Source of the DNA: Cenarchaeum sp. SB0662_bin_33
GTDB taxonomy: Archaea; Thermoproteota; Nitrososphaeria; Nitrososphaerales; Nitrosopumilaceae
Reading direction: 5' to 3'
Assembly: GCA_009840065.1 (NCBI GenBank)
Contig: VXON01000044.1
Span: 1-6,336 of the forward strand
DNA: 6,336 bases
The notes beneath the pieces are model-generated. The model saw only the letters and a program-made list of their open reading frames with translations. It had not been told where the DNA came from and ran no database searches. How positions within the stretch are numbered: the stretch's first letter is position 1; each line of letters opens with the position of its first letter. The position numbers and the translations under genes were made by a program. Of the stretch, positions 6,160-6,336 are shown one piece after another.

Positions 6160-6336
6160 ATGAGCGCTGCATTTGCGGTCGGGATGGTGGCCGCCGTGAT
6201 CGTTCCGGTCATGGCCCTGCTGTGGTACCGGCAACTGCGCACCCGCGAGGCCGACGTGGTGGACCTGGCGTGGACGATGGGACTGGGTGGGGCGGCGGTC
6301 CTCTACGCGGCGGCGGTGCCGGTAGGGGTGGGGTGG
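6160..6336 (+). CDS. DUF1295 / steroid 5-alpha-reductase-like membrane protein, N-terminal part
   Basis: The first 59 codons of a gene that runs off the right edge. A hydrophobic first segment (about 3-22) is followed by a basic turn (WYRQLRTRE, 22-30) and then ADVVDLAWTMGLGG (31-44) leading into a second membrane segment. The Asp-Val-Val-Asp-Leu-Ala-Trp arrangement after the first helix is characteristic of DUF1295 (COG3752) proteins, multi-pass membrane proteins related to steroid 5-alpha reductases and isoprenylcysteine methyltransferases. These use NADPH or SAM in relatives, but the members in this type of operon have no settled reaction. The start is one base past the CFA stop, with a good ribosome site, so it belongs to the same operon. 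Full length (usually about 260 residues), and hence catalytic residues, cannot be checked here. Confidence 0.83.
   Translation, partial: MSAAFAVGMVAAVIVPVMALLWYRQLRTREADVVDLAWTMGLGGAAVLYAAAVPVGVGW

Overview
This is a GC-rich bacterial window (roughly two thirds G+C by eye, with strong G/C preference at third codon positions in the clear genes). It probably comes from a proteobacterium, judging by the gene families present: a CPA2 antiporter with an RCK domain, and a lipid-modification gene set known from alpha- and gammaproteobacteria. The sequence does not fix the taxon more closely.

Layout. Positions 1-824 hold no gene I can defend. This stretch is rich in inverted repeats, with two compound stem-loops (82-115 and 394-426), and it contains a locally AT-rich patch with a 12-bp direct repeat near 700-731. 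At 825-932 on the minus strand lies what looks like the last ~30 codons of a type I restriction endonuclease R subunit (hsdR), cut off from the rest of its gene. From 1062 to 2699 (+) is an intact CPA2 cation/proton antiporter with a C-terminal NAD-binding RCK/TrkA-N domain (YbaL/KefB type). A 161-bp gap follows. From 2861 to the right edge run four tightly packed plus-strand genes: an FAD-dependent amine-oxidase-like protein (COG2907 type), a DUF1365 protein, a cyclopropane-fatty-acyl-phospholipid synthase (CFA) family methyltransferase, and the first 59 codons of a DUF1295 (steroid 5-alpha-reductase-like) membrane protein.

How the genes work together. Genes 2861-4102, 4099-4902 and 4899-6158 are joined by ATGA stop/start overlaps, and the DUF1295 gene begins one base after the CFA stop, so they are almost certainly one translationally coupled operon. 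The likely job is modification of unsaturated acyl chains in membrane phospholipids: SAM-dependent methylene or methyl transfer by the CFA homologue, with the flavoprotein, DUF1365 and DUF1295 proteins acting before or after it. In other bacteria such sets often sit beside an ECF sigma factor/ChrR pair and respond to singlet oxygen; no sigma gene is visible here. The CFA homologue has an altered active-site set compared with E. coli CFA (Gln for the bicarbonate-binding His266), so its product may not be a plain cyclopropane ring.

The right side is a recognisable but incompletely understood lipid operon. The left side looks like decayed accessory DNA beside a restriction-system scar. The most open questions are the identity of the structured segment at about 60-430 and the true product of the CFA/FAD/DUF1365 module.
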